NCBI GenBank assembly: GCA_010645155.1 | Contig: CM021323.1 | Location: 9,822,267-9,886,266 of the forward strand | Reading direction: 5' to 3' | DNA: 64,000 bases | From: Tigriopus japonicus | Taxonomy: Eukaryota > Arthropoda > Copepoda > Harpacticoida > Harpacticidae | In this document: positions 24,591 to 36,774 of the stretch, one piece after another | Numbering within the stretch: position 1 is the stretch's first letter | Layout: every line of letters begins with the position of its first letter | The notes under the pieces: model-generated | What the model was told of the DNA's origin: nothing | The model's database searches: none | What the model saw: only the letters and a program-made list of their open reading frames with translations | Translations under genes and position numbers: made by a program

Positions 24591-25820
24591 ACCTGGAAAT
24601 GTTAGTAGATCACTTCTTTTTTTATCTCGACGTTTTTGCTCGATTTGTCGAGCGGATATTGCATCGACTTCAAACAAATAGGCAATAAGGGGGGGTCGTC
24701 TCTCATTATTCTGACGTAAGGTACGTTTTCCGAGGTCCATAATTTGTGGTTGGGATCGAGCTCCCCAGGATTTTTGCATAACAAATAGGTAACATTTTCC
24801 GTTTCGAAGGGAATCACCGATGGATGGGATCGGGCACATCATTACGGCGAATCTTTGAGAAACAAAAATGTTCTGCCAAAGATTGAACGAAAAACTGTTT
24901 CCGATCCATCTTCGTTGGCTTCCAATAAGGTAGCCATCTCTTGTGAATAAACATAAGGAAATTCTTCTCATCCTCAAACATACCTACAATACGTAATTTC
25001 ATCTTTCCCATAACTCTCGTTGTTGATGTGTTTTCACCTTTAGTTTTATCTGGTTCGTATTTTTATCAAGGAAATAAACCACTTTACATCTAGTACAAGT
25101 TCGACAGCTCCAACTTTGAGATGTTCCGGTTTCTTCTCGATTGAATCGATACGAGTCTGACTAAGTTGCCACCAACTTTACCACTTTACTGGTTCAAAGC
25201 ATCATTCCAGAGCTACAACAGCAGACCGTGGCAATAACCGTTCGTATCATCACGCTTAGATTGGGCCTTTTAGAAATGGAAGGGGCTTGCAATGATAAAA
25301 AACAAGTCTTGCTTGAGCTGGATACAGTAGACAAGTTCGTGATTCATTGCCAACACTGTCAGCAGCCAAAAGATTCAACCATTTGAACAACGTGGTTGGA
25401 TGGATGGTCATATCCGCACGAAGGAAGACTCGACATATTCTCTCGCCCACATAAATAAGAGTACTTATCTGTGCATAGCTCGATTAGGGCAACAGTTCCC
25501 GAAACTAGATTTACCCGTTGGTACACAATTGGGGAACATATTTGTTCGATTTTGTCTTAACGAGAAAACGTAATCCACCTTCCAAGACGCTTGTTTGGCA
25601 ACTTTTATCCGAAGATTTGCAACATACCTACGTTGGTTGCCATCCCGATTTTGCACAAACAAACAGCAAGTACGCAGTTTCTTTGTACTCTTGTGGTTTG
25701 GTATTTGGTTTTCCTGTGTTCTTCGAGAATTTTAAGGTCCCCTCAAAAGTCATGAATTTCTCTACCACATCAGCAAATGTGAGTGTGACAGAGGAAAGTT
25801 TCCGAAATTTCAAGACGTAA
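24590..25820 (-). pseudogene. cluster of frame-shifted minus-strand ORFs
   Basis: Adjacent open frames on the minus strand (25813-25628, 25662-25465, 25450-25256, 25011-24814, 24977-24534, 24817-24602) change frame or hit stops at short intervals. Two pieces (25813-25628 and 25450-25256) share a frame. Between 25011 and 24602 the protein-like sequence continues if one frame change is allowed near 24815. This is the pattern of a decayed gene or transposon remnant, but I recognise no domain, and unspliced short exons are the alternative. Confidence 0.25.
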
Positions 25821-26769
25821 TTGACGTGGTGTCAAAAGTCAGAAATTGACATGAACTGAAGATGAAGAAACGCCGACCTCCGAACTGTTCTACCACTCGG
25901 TTATTCGATTCGATGTGACCCACTTTGAGTGGCTTCTTCGGTACTTTCCCCAAATCCGGTCATTGATTGGCTGAGATCTAGCCTCGATGAAATAACTTCG
26001 GGTCCTTGAAGAGAGAGGCGAGGGTCTCGTTGCTCAGATAAACAAAATGTGTTTCTTTTTCGAAATGTCATGCCTGACCTTTACTTCACGCCAACAGGAG
26101 AAGTAGTATGCATAATGGGATTGCACAGGATAAATAAACACAGATATTCAATGATCACTTCCACTTTCGAGGCGAAGCCTCTTCTCGTCGTACGCTTCGA
26201 AGCCATTCAAAATGAGACTCTCAAGGACGAACGACACGTTTTTAAAAGCTTGGACTAACCACAATGAGGTTCATGTTCATGGCGGGGAGAATAAAACAAT
26301 GAAGAGGCAGGAATTTCATAACGCCAAGATAGAGTAGCTCTTTTATTTTATCATTAATCTCTTTCGTGTCAAAAATGAATCAATTAATTTTCCAATTTTC
26401 TTCAGCATTGGAATACTAATAGGTAGTCTTTGTTCATCTTCGATCACATATATAAATGAATCTTGTTGTGCAGGCAGATGGGTCAGAAAGTAGCGTACAT
26501 AAAAATTAGAGGAAAAACAACCCTTTTCCCGGTTTCTTCACATTCCATAACAACGTAGACAAATGGGAGAAAGAACAACCTTTGGGATGCGTGGGAAAAA
26601 GAGCACAAAACAACAAAACACTCAAGTTTCTGGCTTCTTAACGAAACTCGCAAGAATTTCAATGAAATGAATTCACACTCTGGAAAACTCAACTTAAAGC
26701 AATCAAGGGTATAAATAAATTTGTCTGTGCGGGGCCAGCACTTATTTGTAGCATCTCAAAGAGAAAGAC
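25821..26769. terminator. RasGAP 3' flank with candidate poly(A) signal
   Basis: Contains TTTATT at 26342-26347, which reads AATAAA on the minus strand about 430 bp after the RasGAP stop codon. It is the best polyadenylation candidate for that gene. The rest shows no gene. Confidence 0.3.
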
Positions 26770-29700
26770 TCAGATCGGTGTCGAGTGAAGAGAATCTAAA
26801 AGCTCCTCCACCGTTTTGGGCGTTTCTTGGACCACATTATTCGTTGTCCTTCGCGTAGGAAGGGTATTACTCGTGAAAGTTTCTCGACCTTTGGATCTGG
26901 GTTCTGACAATCTTCGATCACTTGTGGTTGAAATAGAAGAATTCGCGGTCGTCGTCGAAGTGCTAGTAGTAACAGTGTGATTATTGGTCCCGTCACAATC
27001 AGCCATGACCAAGCCACCTTTGAGTTTCTCTCCCAGGCGATTCAGCTCTTGAACAAGTCGCTCATTGGCTGTGTCCAAGGCGGCAATCTTCTTTTGTTGC
27101 ATCAAGATCATTCTCTCCTTCTCACCTCGATCTCCATCCATGTCCACGTGATCACGTCGAAGTTGGTCCTCTTCGTTCACTAGTCGGTTCACCATTTCAC
27201 GAACCGAGTTTTCATCCCTCTGCACCGGACTCGAGCTACTCGAGTACTCTTGATGCTCAAGCTTCCGTTCAGTTTCAATCAATTTGATCTGGAGGGTTTC
27301 CATGGCATTCCGGAGCTCCATGATCTCATGCTCGTAGTCGGAGAAGGACTTGGCATTCAATTGGGTTCGAGAAATGCCCCCACGGTGAACGCCCTTGTGT
27401 CGTCCATGGGTGGAGTAGCCTCCAACTCCACCGGTAACAGGGCGTGGCAAGGTGTGGCTGGTACACTTTGGAGTAGACGTTGCATCACTCTGACACTGAC
27501 TAGAGTAAGTGGAATCGTCACTTGAATCGGTATCGTCCAAGGACATGGTGGACATCTTGGCTCGCCGCAATGGTAGATCTGTGGCGTGTTTGTGCCGATG
27601 TGGCCCTAATATGGCCGACGACGATGAAGAGGAAGCCGAGCTTTTGGTCGACCACATTCTACCTTTCATTTGTGCTCCAGGACTCGGGGTCAACGATGTT
27701 GATGATGAGGTATCAGACGAGAGAGAAATTCCAGCCTCGGGCTTGGCAAAAATGATGGAAGCGGAAGACTTATTATTGCTGCCAGAGTGCTGGGGTATTG
27801 GGTGCGAGAATGTGGTTGTGTTTCGCTCATTGTTTCCATTAGCTTTGGGTCGTTTGGGCAAGGTCCAAGACCACGTGAAAGTAGACTTTTGTTGAGGATT
27901 ACCAATCGGAGTGTGCTCCCCTTGGGCCTGGCGGAGTGACGTCAATGTTGGCTGACTAATCTGTTGGAGTTGGTTGATTGTTGGACGATGAAGAATGTTG
28001 TTAATATCATCTAACAACTCCCGCAGCCTCAGGGCTTTGGCATTATCACTGGGGATCTTTGCAATGTTTTCAAACAAAATGCAGTGCAGGCAACTTAAAT
28101 GCTTTCCCAAATCTGTCTTCTCAAGCGGCGAGGACAGGTTTGGAATCCATCCATCCTCAGCAAGGGGACTCGAGATCTGGTGCAGAAAGCTCTTCATGGG
28201 CCCGCTCTCCTCATCCAAAAAGGAGTTGAGGAACTCCATGGAGTTTTCTTTTCCCTCATAGCGTGTGAAATTGGCCAAAGTTTGCAAGGTCTTGGCAATG
28301 AGAGTTAAGTTCCGATTGGCTCGTTTTGACGGGTACTCATCAGTCAAGTTAAATAGACTTGGCGAGAGAATGGCTGGACAGAGGTAGCGAAGGAAAATAC
28401 ACGAAGAGATGAGGTTGTCGCCCACCTCGGGCTTACCCACGTGTTGCAAATATTGGCGTATCTTGTAGAAGCATCGTTGCAATTGGATCGGAAAGTAGGA
28501 GTAGCTCTTGGCAATCCGACTCCACACTTGCTTTACCGCTTTTTGCAGATTGGCACGATTTGTGCGAAGTTCCTCAGGATCGCTCACTTTAATTGGATCG
28601 ACCTCTAGATCTTGATCGTTGAGAAGTCTTTCGGTGATCACACTCTGTAAGGTGCTTTGGAGATAACGTTGGCCAACCAATTTAATGTAGGACTCCATAG
28701 CCTTGGTGGCGATGGAATTCCCGCGGAATGTGAGATGCTCGTTTTCAATGTTCGAAATCTCGTCCACAACAATCTCGGCCAAGACATCCTCGGCAATGTC
28801 CTCACCATGGAACACGTTCATGAGAGAAAGCGACAATTCTTCCTTTACTTTCACACTAATGTTGGGCTCAAATAACTTGCAAATCGACTTGTACTCATCC
28901 TTCAGGAAGTAGAGAAAGTCCTCGTAATCCCTGAGCGGCAGGATATCAACACTTTGGAACTGACACTTGAGTCGGATACTTGGCGATTCTCTTCGTGAGG
29001 ATTTATCGACGGGGTGCCACTTCTCTTGTGCATATCTCGATTGTATGGATGCAATGGAGATTTTGACCCTTCCAACCGGTTTCTTCGGCTTCTTACGATT
29101 GCCCTTGTCTTTATGAATATGCAAGCTGATCTTGTCCGTCTGAGGCAGATCCTTGAACTCGAAATGCTCGCCCCAAAAGCACATGCCATCCATTTTCTTG
29201 GACGAGGTCCGGGCATAAAGCTTGTCATCCACATGGATCTCAACGTAATACTTCTTATTGTCACGAAGGCCCTTGACCTCAAGCACCACCAGCTTAAGGC
29301 AATTGTCCGTTCGTCGTCGATCCTCAGTGAGCATGAGCGTCTTCTTCAGGCTCTGAATCCATTCATCGCGTTCTTTGGCATTTTGACATGAAAAGTATCT
29401 TGTGGTCCCACTGGATGTGTAGGTGATTTGAAACCAGGTGTCCTGGCCGATAATGGACGGATGCACAGGCTGGATGGTGATGTCTTCAGCATTCAAGCGA
29501 AGACGATCAACCAGGCTCTAAAATTTGAGAGAGGGAGAGAAAGAAAGAGAAAATTTAGTCCCTGTTCGTTTACTAGACAATGAATGGTAAGCTTTTAACG
29601 TGTGATCTAAGAAAAAGAAATCTCCTGTTGAAGCAAATTATCCTCCAAGTCTTATTTTCTGTAGGTTCTTTTACATTGAGACCGAGAGCCATCTCCAGGG

Positions 29701-32262
29701 TTGAGTGCAGCCATGTCAATACCAGGGTAACGGTTATTAGAAGCTGAATTTGTACTGACTACAAAATCGAACAGAATAGGCGTGACATCTTCATCAAAGT
29801 CCGCGACAAATGACGCTAGAAATCAAGTTTGGAGAGTGGCACTAGCACTACTCACTTGTGGTGATGGCATTTTCTTGTTTACGCTCAGCCATGCATGCCC
29901 TCCGACTTCCTAAACTCTAGGCACAGACAAAAACCATGCTCGAAGAAGCAACCAACTCACTCCAGCCAACTTCAATCCACTTCCTCGTTCTCTTCCGAAT
30001 TCAATCTCCGCCTTCTCGGCTTTAAAGTTCTCCTCACTTCAATTCGCTCATTTGTCAAATGTCACGGACTCTTTCAAGTGCAAATGAGTAACTTCATTTG
30101 CCACCAAAGGCTTCACAGCGAGTTTTTCATCCGTCATGTATAATATTTATACAAGATCTCAGAGATTCTTGCGCTCTATTAACTTTTCTTTTTCTCCTCG
30201 ATCCGATTTCATCGTTCAGATGATATCGCACACCAAATCCGAAATAAATGGATTCAGAACCGCAATTATTATTAGCGTGAAAATGTACTCACGCTCCACT
30301 GTCCTACATGCAAGGAAGGAAACAAAAGCTTCAAAATACGGGACTGTCTAAGCTATTCAGTTGCTCTTTCAACCAGACACGGGCGAAGCTCTCTCCGTGT
30401 CTCTTCATCTAGGCAAGTAGTTCACTAATGGATCATAACGTTCTCGACCAAGTCTGAAGTCTGTCATTTGAAGTTCTGAGAGTTTGAAATGGAAATAATT
30501 GCTTCGCGTGTTCAAAAGGTATAAAATGGCAGATTTCAATGAAACGCGTTCAAACAACTAAACTAACGCATGAAGGTCCTTCATATATGATTCATATTTG
30601 GGTAGTTGACATGGAGAAAAACATACGCTATGTCGGTTTTTCTTGATGTGAGGGCAACTGTGCCACATGGTTTTTAGAAAGGGAATGCCGAAATGGAAGT
30701 GCAGTGATATTGTCAAACATCAATTTGAAGAACAGATTTATTACCAAAAAAAGACACTCACATTTACGACATCCATATGCTGGGATCACACAACAGCAAA
30801 AACACCCCGCAAACCCTAACTAGGGCTAGGACTTAATGGCCATCTTTCACAGCAACAGCTGATGACAGATAGCGAGGAGTTTATCAGTTTCAACAGATAA
30901 ATCTAGTGTGGTATGAGTCAGTTTGCTCAATCTGATTCATTCAAGTAAGAGCCCCTTGATTATAATTTAACTCGTTTACAGATTACACTGTGGAGTTCTT
31001 GTAAAAGAAACGGTAGGAACACACGTTGACTCTTTTTCTGCAATGAACCCTTGCTTTATCTTGTGTTCTTTAACAAAGCAAGGTAAACAAGAATCCATTT
31101 GGCTGTCGTGACTCATCTCATACGTCATATATCACTTGCCAATATGCATTTAATTGCCATTGTGGCGAACGAAGCAATCAATCATTATTTGTAAAAAAAT
31201 AGGTTTTCCATTTGCCACGAAATATTATTTCAAATCTGTAAAAGAGTGTATTCTCGAAAAAAGGTATTGCTTGAACGTCGCTCTTGTATTAATTATTTAT
31301 GCTGACAGGAGAGCTCGTGTTGTGCGAGAGTTTAGATTTGCGACAGGAAAGAAAATAATGCACCTTACGAAATTGGGTTAAAACAACTCTTAACGAGGAC
31401 ATTTCGATCCAGATCAAGCTGGCTGAAAGTGTTCGTGATGATGCCAGATTCTTGCATCTCACTCAAGAACTTTACGACATTGGGAACTTATCCTTGGGAC
31501 AAGTACTTGTGAGTGGAGAATAAATAAGCGGTCCAAAGTTTGCGAAGCGTCAAACAAAAGCTTTGCAATTTACTCAAGTTTGAAATTGTCTCCAGACGAG
31601 TCTCCCCCAACAGATGGAAATCCCTAGGAGGTCAGTGGTCAGTCAGGAATTATTCAAATCATGGACAGTCACATTTTTTCTTCTTTCAATTTACTCCTGA
31701 ACACCCCCCGTTGTCAAGGCCACTTTTGTAATGAAATAGCCGCTTCGACCTTCTCATGAAAAACGGGGTCTAGATATGTCTGCGCCAACAAAACTGATAG
31801 CTCTGCTCGTCAACTCTACTGAAAGGAAGATTTTCGATTTCAATCCACTCCTATACATATACATCCAATGACCATGACAGCGAAAAGAGCTTTTCGGGGA
31901 AATTTCATTCTTCATTTCTACCTTGACCCGGCATCAATTCAGAATCTATCCTGTCTACGCCGAAAAACTTGCCGTTTCGTTTGTTATGTTTAGCTAATCT
32001 GAATATTGGATCGGCAATGCACTTTCGCTCAACCCTTCAAGCTCTTTAGGCCTTGAGGAAAATAATGACAAGAGGAAAGGGTAAATAGAGCCTTCCTTAC
32101 CTGTGTGGATTTGATGAGCTCGTAGCTTTGTCCGGAGTTGTTGGACAACGACATGGCTGAAGCCATCACACCCCCTGATGATCCACCACTTTGACCCAAG
32201 CTCCGTCGCTTGGTCAGATTCAGGTCCATGATACTCAGAGAGCGCCAACGGCTCTCCCTCAT
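26770..32262 (-). CDS. raskol: Ras GTPase-activating protein, raskol/DAB2IP/SynGAP family
   Basis: Spliced from exon 1 (32262-32101) and exon 2 (29517-26770), about 969 aa. The start is ATG at 32262 with an in-frame stop just upstream (TAA eight codons before). Exon 1 ends ...IKSTQ before GTAAGG. Exon 2 begins SLVDRLRLNAED after a pyrimidine-rich tract and TTTTAG; both are phase 0. Exon 2 holds the end of a split PH domain (PVHPSIIGQD...), a C2 domain (LKLVVLEVKGL...FWGEHFEF), a RasGAP domain with an arginine finger in HLTFRGNS and the signature FLRYLCPAILSPSLF, then a Ser/Thr-rich low-complexity region, a coiled coil (ELRNAMETLQIKLIETERKL onwards), and the C-terminus LLDSLHSTPI. These proteins stimulate GTP hydrolysis by Ras/Rap at the cell cortex. 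Drosophila has one member (raskol); vertebrates have DAB2IP, SYNGAP1, RASAL2 and RASAL3. Further 5' alternative exons are possible. Confidence 0.95.
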
Positions 32263-35200
32263 GCCCTTTTCGGACGGTTAGACCACTTTTTGCCGTTGGT
32301 TCAAGACACTGACGTTTTCATCCATCAGGCTGGCAGAAGTTGGTAGATGCAGTACTAAAAGCAGCACTTGGGCGGTGTTCTTCATTCGGCACACATACAC
32401 ACTGATGTCGAGATGGAGAAAGTCGCACTGGAAATGAATTCTATTTTCTTGCTTTTAGCACCGGAAATGAGCTGAAGACGTGGAGTAAAACAACTTGAAT
32501 TTTGTTCACCTCCTCAAACTCAAGTTTTTACTTCTTCTTCGTCTTGATGATAACACTGAGTCGTTGCACGCACTGATCAAGCAAAAGTTTTGTTGCCATG
32601 AACTCAAAGTTCTTTTCTCTTGAGAGGGAGGTCTGTTCCCCCTACACCGTTGATGATGTTTGGGATGAATATCAAGCTTTCAGAGAAAAAAGAAAGTGTC
32701 AATTCAAGTCTTGTAAGCGACAAGTCCCGTTAGAAGATCAAAGAACCCCCAAAAGATCTCGTTTGGATCCAATATTTAACACCAAAGAGAATGAACTTGA
32801 TCTTCAAGCAATCGGCAGACAAGTGGAATAAGGCAAAACTGCGGCGGAAATTGATAAGGGATTTTCTCGCCTTGTTCTTTTCCAAGTCACAAAAACTCCC
32901 GGAATGAACAGTTGTCAGAGTGTCTGTCTTGTCCGATAACTCTAACACGAGTTAATATTCAAATCTTCACACTTGGGAGTGAATCACCATTGGAATTGTT
33001 ATGATGTGAACGAGGCAGTCAACGTGGAGGGTGGCAGCAACTCGAACCACTACCAAGATCCCTACCTAAATTCAAACTGAGATCTCTGAGCAATAACACC
33101 ACTCCACACCTACCTCCAAAGTCCTAGCTAACCCAGAGAGGGGGAGCACAACGACAGAGGAAACTGAACCCGAGGATTGAGGAGGAGAGGGTGCTGCTCC
33201 TCCTCCTCCTCCTTCATAGAACTCCACAGAAAGAGGAGGCAGAGGAGTAGAGGGCAATCAACAGAACGACCGACCGAGGACTCAAATGGAGGTGAGGACG
33301 AGCACGCCTTCCCATTCCAAGCTTCACAAGATAGTTCACCTGCCCGAGGAAAACTCTAACGAACTTAGCTCCATGGACAATCTACCTTCCTCCATACAAT
33401 CCAACAGATCAGTCCGTTCATTCAGTTTCAGAACACTCGCTTCTAAAACTTCCGAGGAGCTCTTTGAATCCAATCGGCGGGCCAACAAGGGTGATTCTTT
33501 GTGTGTGAAGCACACACACACAGGCACATCGATGGCTAAGGTGTTAAGGGCGCTTTGGACGAACACCAAGCACCCATGATGAGGGTCCCAGGGATGAGTA
33601 GGACGGGGTCCCTTTGGGATTTTGGTACCTGAGCTTTGGTATCCCTCTATGGCAAGCCCCATTGATTGGCAGCACGACGGCATGCCGTCACAGCTCCAGC
33701 ACCACTTTGAAAGGATACCGTGGTTTCAAACCAAAGTAGCCAAAGCAAACTAGTGATGCTGGATGGTGGCGGAGCTAAGTTGCCAATCAGGGCGATGGTA
33801 ATCTAATTCTTGGGTAACCCAATGGCTTGTCAATATTGGAACAAAGAATGTTACTGGTGATTGTGTGGTTTTTTTGTTGCTGGAGGAAATCGTATCGCAA
33901 TAAGTGTTAAAAGTATCGACTGCTGAAATATGTTAGAAGATTTAAAACCCAAACTTCTCTGTGTGTTCTTTCGTTTTGGTTAAGGTCAATGTTGAAAAGT
34001 TCAATAGTCAAGCTAATGAAGAGTTATTGCAATGGGCATCATAATAATGATATTTGTTCCGTTCAAATACAAGACAAGTTTCATTTGAAAAAGAGTACAT
34101 CCAACTTGGCAGCACTGCTCTTTCTCTCTCTATTTCCCTTGTGACTTGCGCATCTGATCAGGGAGACTAGAATTTGCCCTCTTTGTTCGAATCCAAACTT
34201 ACCAAGTAAACATAACACGCAACATTTGGGTATAAAAATCATAAAAGACATTAGAAATCAAATGTTTTACTCGATATTTTTTTTGTTTTTAGAAAGAATA
34301 TTCTGGCTGACAACAACTTCATCAAGAATCAAAGAGAGGAGCGAAGAAGCTCAAATAACCAATTTATCTCCAAAAGCAGTCACTCTGTTTCTTGCCAATT
34401 GGCCGTATTCCATCCGAGCCAGTTCGGCAATCAACGGACCCAACCAGGAGTTTTGTACCGTGTCGGACAAAAAAGATTGAACTTGAAAGAAAAATATCGG
34501 GACTTACTGAATACCGATTACCTCCAATGATGACTAAGCTTCTCTAAACATTTAAGGACTACTGCTTTAGTCAGACCAAAACAAATAATAAGCACTATCG
34601 GAAATTTTCGCAACAATTGGTAAACTGAAGTACGTCCTGGATGTCTGGAAAGCCGACCGAGAACCTCATTATCGAAGAATGAAGATTGCAGAGAGTTGGA
34701 AATGGGTGCATGTACAGGAAATCGATTCTCATTTGCATATCTCTGTCAGCATTCTGCACCTCTTGCTTACTTCCCTTTCCATTGGCCTATAAACTCGTTG
34801 CTGGAAAAAGAGCACAATTCCCCTTTGTTGCGCTGGAGGATTACTCTTGTTCTGCGGGCTTTGGGCTTTACTTGGATCTGATTAAAAATGCAATAGAGTC
34901 GATCCATTTGGTAACACAAATCTTGCAGCAAGGCGCACAACAACACCGACAAAGAAAAAACATAACTCTGAAGGTACGTACGTGGGTAGGGAATGGTCGT
35001 GAATCAGTTCATGGAGCAACTCTGAGATTGAATGCCGAAATTTGAGCTCCAAAGAAGGCACTCCTGATGTGTTGAAATTTAATGTGTGTGCGTGTTCAAA
35101 TCCGTTTTGGCAAGAAGTTCAATTGGCAAGTCGACAAATACGGGAATACTTCTCATGGAAGATGGAAAAGAAATGAGGCCACACTAACGGGCAAACTCTT

Positions 35201-36345
35201 TGATTTGAACAGATTTACATTCAAAGACCCATGCCACTTGAAGGAATTTTTTTTGCTTTTCAAATCCGATTCACTTCGAGAGGCGACTCACATTTTCACT
35301 GCGATGAAACTATTATACGTTGTTTATGCGTACTATTACACTCTCTTCACGATACTACTTCTAAGGGTACATTTTCAACGCTTGCCAAAAAAAATGATTA
35401 GATACACACCTTGAATGAAAGAGTAAATCATAATAAAAGGGTAAATTACAGGTGTTTAACAACGCTTCTTTTAGAATATTGTTCCTTTATATGTATGATC
35501 AAATATTTATTATATATGTATTATAAGTATGAATAAATTTATTTATACTTGAACATGCTAACCAAAACATTTTCAAGAGCCAGAAAGTACTCGGCTCAAG
35601 ATGTGGAGAAAAGTAGATTGTCCCATATCTAACGGGTATCTCCAAACCCCATTCATTATCAATACAAAAAAGTGCTTGATGATGATGAAGATGATACAAG
35701 GATCTAAGTTGGTGGCCATCGATTAAACAGATGATGCCTTTCTTTAGACCCGGCATAAGCCTGGATGGCTGCCATCTGTGGTCGAATTTGAGCTCTCCAA
35801 ATCTGTCGTGAAGTTCAATCCGACCATTAGTAGCCTCAAAAGCACATGACTTCGTTCAAAACGCAACCATTCGACACAAGCACGCACTCAGAAAGGCTAA
35901 ATACAAATACAGACCTCACCAAGATCGTTGAAAGAAGTTTAAATTTGTTGTGTTTAGATTGGAAAAACACGCAAATCCTTTGCGAAGCAAGCTTAACCTT
36001 TAAAAAGAAAACACAAAGAAAGGATGCAACTCTGTGGTGTTTTTCCGCTGAGCCAAACTGATTCAAAGCGAGATACCCTGGTATTTTACACCCTCTCTTC
36101 AGCTGCTTAGAATTTGAGCAATGTTTGGACCCCAAGGGCCGATTCTTTCCACTTTCAGGCACTCACTCACTCGAGGGGGTGAAGAAGAGTAGTTGACCAT
36201 AAACTAAACAAACAGATTGATGAGAAATAAATTCCAGTGTTATCGTCCGACTCGAACCCTTATCCACAGATATACTGTATCTGGGAGGACTTTGGCAGTC
36301 ACAATTTCCTACCAGTTCAATCGTTTGGCAAGGATGTGCCTTCCA
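32263..36345. other. 5' region of the RasGAP gene and weak ORFs
   Basis: Contains upstream sequence of the RasGAP gene. A GA-rich stretch with a (CTC)n tract lies at about 33120-33260. Opposed frames at 33286-33579 (plus) and 33336-33683 (minus) are both open, so coding is doubtful. The minus frame ends at a CAG/GTGAAC that could be the donor of an alternative 5' exon. Nothing further is supported. Confidence 0.35.
32598..32831 (+). CDS. hypothetical small ORF, 77 aa
   Basis: ATG in good context (TTGCCATGA), charged protein-like composition with a basic patch (KRKCQFKSCKRQ and TPKRSRLD, resembling a nuclear localisation signal), ends with TAA at 32829-32831. It is divergent to the RasGAP 5' end, 336 bp away. 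No family recognised. It could be the first exon of a larger gene or chance. Confidence 0.25.
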   Translation: MNSKFFSLEREVCSPYTVDDVWDEYQAFREKRKCQFKSCKRQVPLEDQRTPKRSRLDPIFNTKENELDLQAIGRQVE

Positions 36346-36774
36346 TCAACAATGGAAAGGAAGCCGTGAATCGAGGAAATGTTGACATGGATATTGGGAT
36401 GAGCAATTTACCGATGTAAGTATGTATACATGGGCGTATGTACCTTCATTCAGTCTTGAAACAATTGAGTTGGATGCATGCCTAAAGCCAGAGACTCGTG
36501 TTTCAATTTGCTGCATTAGAGCTATATAATTGATGGTACGAGGGGAGCTGAGGACGCAGTAGGTCAAAATAGACAGAGAATGATTGGAGTTTGTGCTTGG
36601 ACATGTTCCAGAAACGATTTTAACACATTTCGCAATCGCTAAGTGGTCAAGACTATTAATCTTGGAGCCTGTGGAGCGAGGGGGTTTGTTTGTTTCCAGA
36701 TTCTTGTCCGGAGAATCGAGGCATTGAACGAGGGGGAGAATGCAAATGATGATTTTCCTGAGGAAGCAGATCAT
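36346..36774 (-). CDS. hypothetical ORF, 142 aa, possible signal peptide
   Basis: ATG-initiated frame whose first 18 residues (MICFLRKIIICILPLVQC) look like a signal peptide, followed by a region with scattered cysteines. Longest unassigned frame for several kilobases on this strand. No domain recognised, no promoter or splice support, and opposing plus frames exist at both ends. Confidence 0.2.
   Translation of the reverse strand: MICFLRKIIICILPLVQCLDSPDKNLETNKPPRSTGSKINSLDHLAIAKCVKIVSGTCPSTNSNHSLSILTYCVLSSPRTINYIALMQQIETRVSGFRHASNSIVSRLNEGTYAHVYILTSVNCSSQYPCQHFLDSRLPFHC

Noticed and set aside
36230..36265. B-box-like GGGTTCGAGTC on the minus strand
   Set aside because: No A box upstream and no tRNA fold; single motif match.
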